A stretch of 8,353 nt of DNA. It comes from Planctomycetota bacterium (GTDB taxonomy: Bacteria > Planctomycetota > Phycisphaerae > Sedimentisphaerales > SM23-30). Below, one piece after another: positions 6,471 to 8,353 of the stretch. The notes under the pieces are model-generated. The model had not been told where the DNA came from, did no database searches, and worked only from the letters and a program-made list of their open reading frames with translations. Every line of letters begins with the position of its first letter. Position 1 is the first letter of the stretch. The translations under genes were made by a program, and so were the position numbers. The DNA is taken from NCBI GenBank assembly GCA_022705365.1, contig JAKJEP010000134.1, positions 1 through 8,353 on the forward strand. Reading direction: 5' to 3'.

Positions 6471-7597
6471 AACACATCCCCTTTTTAGATTACAAATACC
6501 TGCTGCATAGATGGTTAGCTCGTTGGGTATGGGCAGCGGTTTTCGCGTTTGGGGGTGGTTGTCAAAATCCGCAAGCCGTACCGATGGTAGATACTGCTCA
6601 GGCCGGGCAGGAGAAACTGATACGTTATCTAAGGCCGCTGCCGACAGTTACGTCTATTGAAGTGTGGGATTTGCCGGCGGAGGTACAAGCGGAACCACGG
6701 GCGGGCCTGATCATAAAGACGGCTCATTACGAGATTTATACTACGCTGCAGGACCCTTTGATTTTGCGTCAGGTGCCGGTATTTCTGGAGAGTGCCTACC
6801 GCAGTTATGGGCAGGTATTCGGGCAAAAGCTCGAAATCGAGAGGCGGCTGGCGATTTACTTTTTCCATAACCGCTTGCAGTGGGAGGAGTTTACGCGTTA
6901 CTGGACGGGGCCGGCGGCGGAGGTGTACATGCAGATTCGTGCGGGGGCGTATTATCTCGATAAAGCCTGTGTGGCGTATCATTTAGGGCGACAATCGAAT
7001 TTTGCGGTATTGGCCCATGAAGGGTGGCATCAGTTCAGCGATGCGGTGTTTGCCTATCGGCTGCCGGCGTGGGCGGATGAAGGGCTGGCGACCAGTTTTG
7101 AGTCGTACCAGTGGGAGGACGGCAAGGTGCGGTTTGATCCGCGCCGTAATGGTATGCGGCTGATGGATTTACAGAAGGCACTGGCGTCGGGCAAATGGAT
7201 GGGGCTGGGCGAGCTGCTGGCGATGGATGCTGGGAGGGTCTTATCGTTTGCCAATCAGGATTCCGGGGGAGATTCCGGGCGAATGGGTTCAATTACCGGG
7301 TATTATGCCCAGCTATATGCCCTGGTGCGGTTTCTGCGGGAGGATGAGTATGGGCGGCGGCTGCTGTCGTTTCGTAACATGCTTAATGATGGTAGGTTAG
7401 GAAATTGGCCGCTGCCGGAGGAGCTGCGGGCGGAGGCCGTGGGGCGGAAGCAGAATCCTTCCCGGCGGTGGAATGCGTTGACCGGCACGCTGATTTTCCA
7501 GAACTATATCGCGGCTGAGCCGGGTTCGCTGGAGAAACAATACCAGCTTTTCTGTCGCAAGATTGTTCGTAACATCAGCAGAGAAAATAAGTTGTAA
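6467..7597 (+). CDS. Predicted secreted or lipid-anchored zinc metallopeptidase (gluzincin type)
   Basis: Probable envelope metallopeptidase; the substrate is unknown. I choose the GTG at 6467, which shares GTGA with the nadA stop. The frame is open back to 6308, but that ATG lies inside nadA. The GTG start gives 376 residues beginning with a usable export signal: basic residues, then WLARWVWAAVFAFGGGC. Cys32 could be lipidated, though FGGGC is an imperfect lipobox. The core is VLAHEGWHQF (181-190), an HExxH zinc site with His184, Glu185 and His188. It is followed by LPAWADEGLA, where Glu205, 17 residues after the second histidine, is the expected third ligand. This geometry fits gluzincins such as the peptidase MA-like group and DUF1570-type proteins of Planctomycetota; I infer the family from the motif only. 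Later segments (GSITGYYAQLYALVRFL, 274-290) look helical, as in the family's C-terminal half. No Shine-Dalgarno is visible, so translation is probably coupled to nadA. It is the last gene of the operon. Confidence 0.7.
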   Translation: MKHIPFLDYKYLLHRWLARWVWAAVFAFGGGCQNPQAVPMVDTAQAGQEKLIRYLRPLPTVTSIEVWDLPAEVQAEPRAGLIIKTAHYEIYTTLQDPLILRQVPVFLESAYRSYGQVFGQKLEIERRLAIYFFHNRLQWEEFTRYWTGPAAEVYMQIRAGAYYLDKACVAYHLGRQSNFAVLAHEGWHQFSDAVFAYRLPAWADEGLATSFESYQWEDGKVRFDPRRNGMRLMDLQKALASGKWMGLGELLAMDAGRVLSFANQDSGGDSGRMGSITGYYAQLYALVRFLREDEYGRRLLSFRNMLNDGRLGNWPLPEELRAEAVGRKQNPSRRWNALTGTLIFQNYIAAEPGSLEKQYQLFCRKIVRNISRENKL

Positions 7598-7623
7598 ATA
7601 TAACCGGATTTGGGTTGGCCCGG

Positions 7624-7639
7624 TCTTCCGGGGGGAAGA
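7624..7639 (+). terminator. Weak hairpin after the plus-strand operon
   Basis: TCTTCC (7624-7629) and GGAAGA (7634-7639) form a perfect six-pair stem with a GGGG loop, 26 bases past the stop codon of the peptidase gene. Two G-T wobbles could extend it. There is no run of T after the stem, so intrinsic termination would be poor. It may instead protect the 3' end of the message, or be chance. Confidence 0.25.
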
Positions 7640-7696
7640 TTCGAATTGGTGATTGCGGCTGGGGAGGGTGTGGTATGTGGTTATTTTCGTTGATAG

Positions 7697-7751
7697 AAAA
7701 TTGATGTAAGCCCTTATTATTGCATTTGAAAAATTGATGTAAGTGCTTATT
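7697..7751. repeat. Two 22-nt direct repeats, 33 bp apart, each ending in TAAG-NN-CTTA
   Basis: Positions 7697-7718 and 7730-7751 are identical at 20 of 22 bases (AAAATTGATGTAAG, two variable bases, CTTATT). The two differences fall exactly on the two central bases of a short dyad, TAAG-CC-CTTA (7707-7716) and TAAG-TG-CTTA (7740-7749). A poorer relative, TAAGTATTTA, occurs near 7952. The 33-bp period is close to three helical turns, as seen for phased protein-binding sites, but no promoter or gene follows to be regulated. Confidence 0.6.
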
Positions 7752-7807
7752 TTACGTGGGGGATGGGTTTGAATGAGGTCCTATAACTAAGTTAATTTGA
7801 GTAATAT

Positions 7808-7942
7808 GGGTAAGATGTAGGGGCATTTTTGGTAAAGTTTAACGATTAGGTAAGATGTTAAACATTAAAACGTGGGACAGGGGTGCCTGCACCACTTCCG
7901 CCGCGATCTCCTGCCGCTTTTGACGCTCCCGCTGGTCGCTGC
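7808..7942. repeat. Diverged intergenic repeat element, copy A
   Basis: Four short boxes occur in the same order here and in copy B (8034-8238): GGGTAAGATG (7808-7817), TAACGATTAGGTAA (7840-7853), TGCCTGCACCACT (7884-7896) and TGGTCGCTGC (7933-7942). Spacing between the first two boxes (32 versus 30) and the last two (49 versus 48) is nearly the same in both copies. The middle interval differs (44 versus 117). The third box here lies in a small imperfect hairpin, GGTG-CCTG-CACC (7882-7893). Confidence 0.55.
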
Positions 7943-8033
7943 GAAGTTGTATAAGTATTTATTTTCCGGATGATTATATTGTTTTTTGGTTGAATTTTGG
8001 CTGGTGGGGATGGTCGGAAATCTGGTTTAAAAT

Positions 8034-8238
8034 GGGTAAGATGGGTAAAAAAATGTTAAGATGTAACGATTAGGTAAAAGTTGAATAAAGTGTGATAAAA
8101 GATGAAGAAAGTGATATAAAACATGGGTAAAACATATGGTAAACACATATAAAACATGATGAAAAGTGAAAGGCAGGCAATGCCTGCACCACTGCGACGC
8201 GGTCATATCACCCAATTGGCGTTCCCGATGGTCGCTGC
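8034..8238. repeat. Diverged intergenic repeat element, copy B, with a purine-rich expansion
   Basis: Boxes as in copy A: GGGTAAGATG (8034-8043), TAACGATTAGGTAA (8064-8077), TGCCTGCACCACT (8181-8193) and TGGTCGCTGC (8229-8238). The extra length compared with copy A lies between boxes two and three. It is a C-poor, purine-rich stretch with recurring GGTAAA and AAAACAT words that looks like slippage-derived low complexity. The third box contains a perfect short palindrome (listed separately). Confidence 0.55.
8173..8187. repeat. Perfect 7-bp-arm palindrome within repeat copy B
   Basis: GCAGGCA (8173-8179) and TGCCTGC (8181-8187) are exact inverted repeats about a single central A. As RNA the one-base loop is too tight, so only the outer pairs would form. 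As DNA it is a clean dyad. Copy A has a degenerate counterpart (CAGG...CCTG around 7878-7889). Confidence 0.6.
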
Positions 8239-8274
8239 CACAGGGCGAGAAAGCGAGAGATTACGAAGGTATCC

Positions 8275-8298
8275 CGCAAAGACGCAAAGGCGCCAAGG
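8275..8298. repeat. Three tandem 8-mers of the CGCAAAG type
   Basis: CGCAAAGA (8275-8282), CGCAAAGG (8283-8290) and CGCCAAGG (8291-8298) lie head to tail, differing by one or two bases. Short runs of CGCAAAGN words are, from general experience, common in intergenic DNA of many environmental bacteria. Their function is not known to me. The array is seen directly; membership of that dispersed family is from memory. Confidence 0.6.
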
Positions 8299-8353
8299 TT
8301 ACGCGGATGGACGGGAAGGGTTATGACAAGAAGCGGTGACGGCAGGACAGGGA

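Larger units (their letters stand above)
7598..8353. other. Gene-free, A+T-rich tail with several repeat types
   Basis: I find no convincing coding region on either strand over about 750 bases. The only ORF of note (8215-8027, minus, 62 codons) is low-complexity Phe/His/Leu/Tyr read from a purine-rich tract and has no supporting start signal. Base use differs sharply from the flanking genes. Long stretches are poor in C on the plus strand, interrupted by two short G+C-rich blocks (about 7870-7945 and 8170-8240) and a G+C-richer right end (8240-8353). The stretch holds the repeats listed separately. It could be the edge of a mobile or formerly mobile region. Confidence 0.6.

Noticed and set aside
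7697..7751. Start of a CRISPR array
   Set aside because: Only two repeat units with an 11-base gap, no third spaced unit and no cas genes; the spacer is far too short.
8027..8215. 62-codon minus-strand ORF, hydrophobic and rich in His, Phe, Leu, Tyr
   Set aside because: It is read through the purine-rich low-complexity tract and repeat copy B, has no Shine-Dalgarno, and its composition simply mirrors the C-poor plus strand.
7808..8238. Complete insertion sequence bounded by the repeat copies
   Set aside because: No transposase frame lies between or within the copies, the repeats are direct rather than inverted, and no target-site duplication was seen.

Overview
The window looks like bacterial chromosome of roughly balanced GC, with densely packed genes in two divergent operons followed by an A+T-rich, repeat-bearing, gene-free tail. 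Several proteins have a flavour I associate with Planctomycetota (Phycisphaerae / Sedimentisphaerales-like anaerobes). These are a single-pass S49 peptidase with a proline-rich cytoplasmic tail, envelope proteins without recognisable families, a gluzincin-type secreted peptidase, and a small membrane protein ending in a 'GGKVDWI..EEL' tail. The taxonomic call is an inference from style, not from a marker gene, and is only moderately secure.

Minus-strand operon (3397 down to 1, running off the left edge). A 317-residue membrane-anchored protein overlaps a 518-residue secreted protein by 23 bases. Eight bases further on, with the ribosome binding site built into the preceding stop codon, lies thioredoxin reductase (trxB, about 300 residues present, extreme C-terminus cut by the window edge). 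The two envelope proteins are unrecognised, but their C-terminal regions look alike and may be paralogous domains.

The divergent intergenic region (3398-3669) holds weak promoter candidates for both directions. Between them lies a 27-bp imperfect dyad (3496-3522), the best candidate for a shared operator. One reading of the minus-strand promoter makes the 317-residue gene leaderless, which fits its lack of a Shine-Dalgarno sequence.

Plus-strand operon (3670-7597). sppA (S49 signal peptide peptidase) is followed after 25 bases by a small membrane protein, after 19 bases by nadA (quinolinate synthase of the Bacillus subtilis type, all three iron-sulfur cysteines visible), and then by a 4-base GTGA overlap with a predicted secreted or lipid-anchored zinc peptidase (HEGWH...E). 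The operon therefore joins NAD biosynthesis to envelope proteolysis. The opposite operon joins thioredoxin recycling to two envelope proteins.

The tail (7598-8353) has no convincing gene. It contains a weak hairpin after the last gene, two 22-nt direct repeats 33 bp apart, each ending in a TAAG-NN-CTTA dyad, and two diverged copies of a larger element (about 7808-7942 and 8034-8238) sharing four short boxes in the same order. It also has a purine-rich, C-depleted tract and a tandem 8-mer array of the CGCAAAG type. This is the least explained part of the window. I see no CRISPR array, tRNA, rRNA, complete insertion sequence or phage gene.
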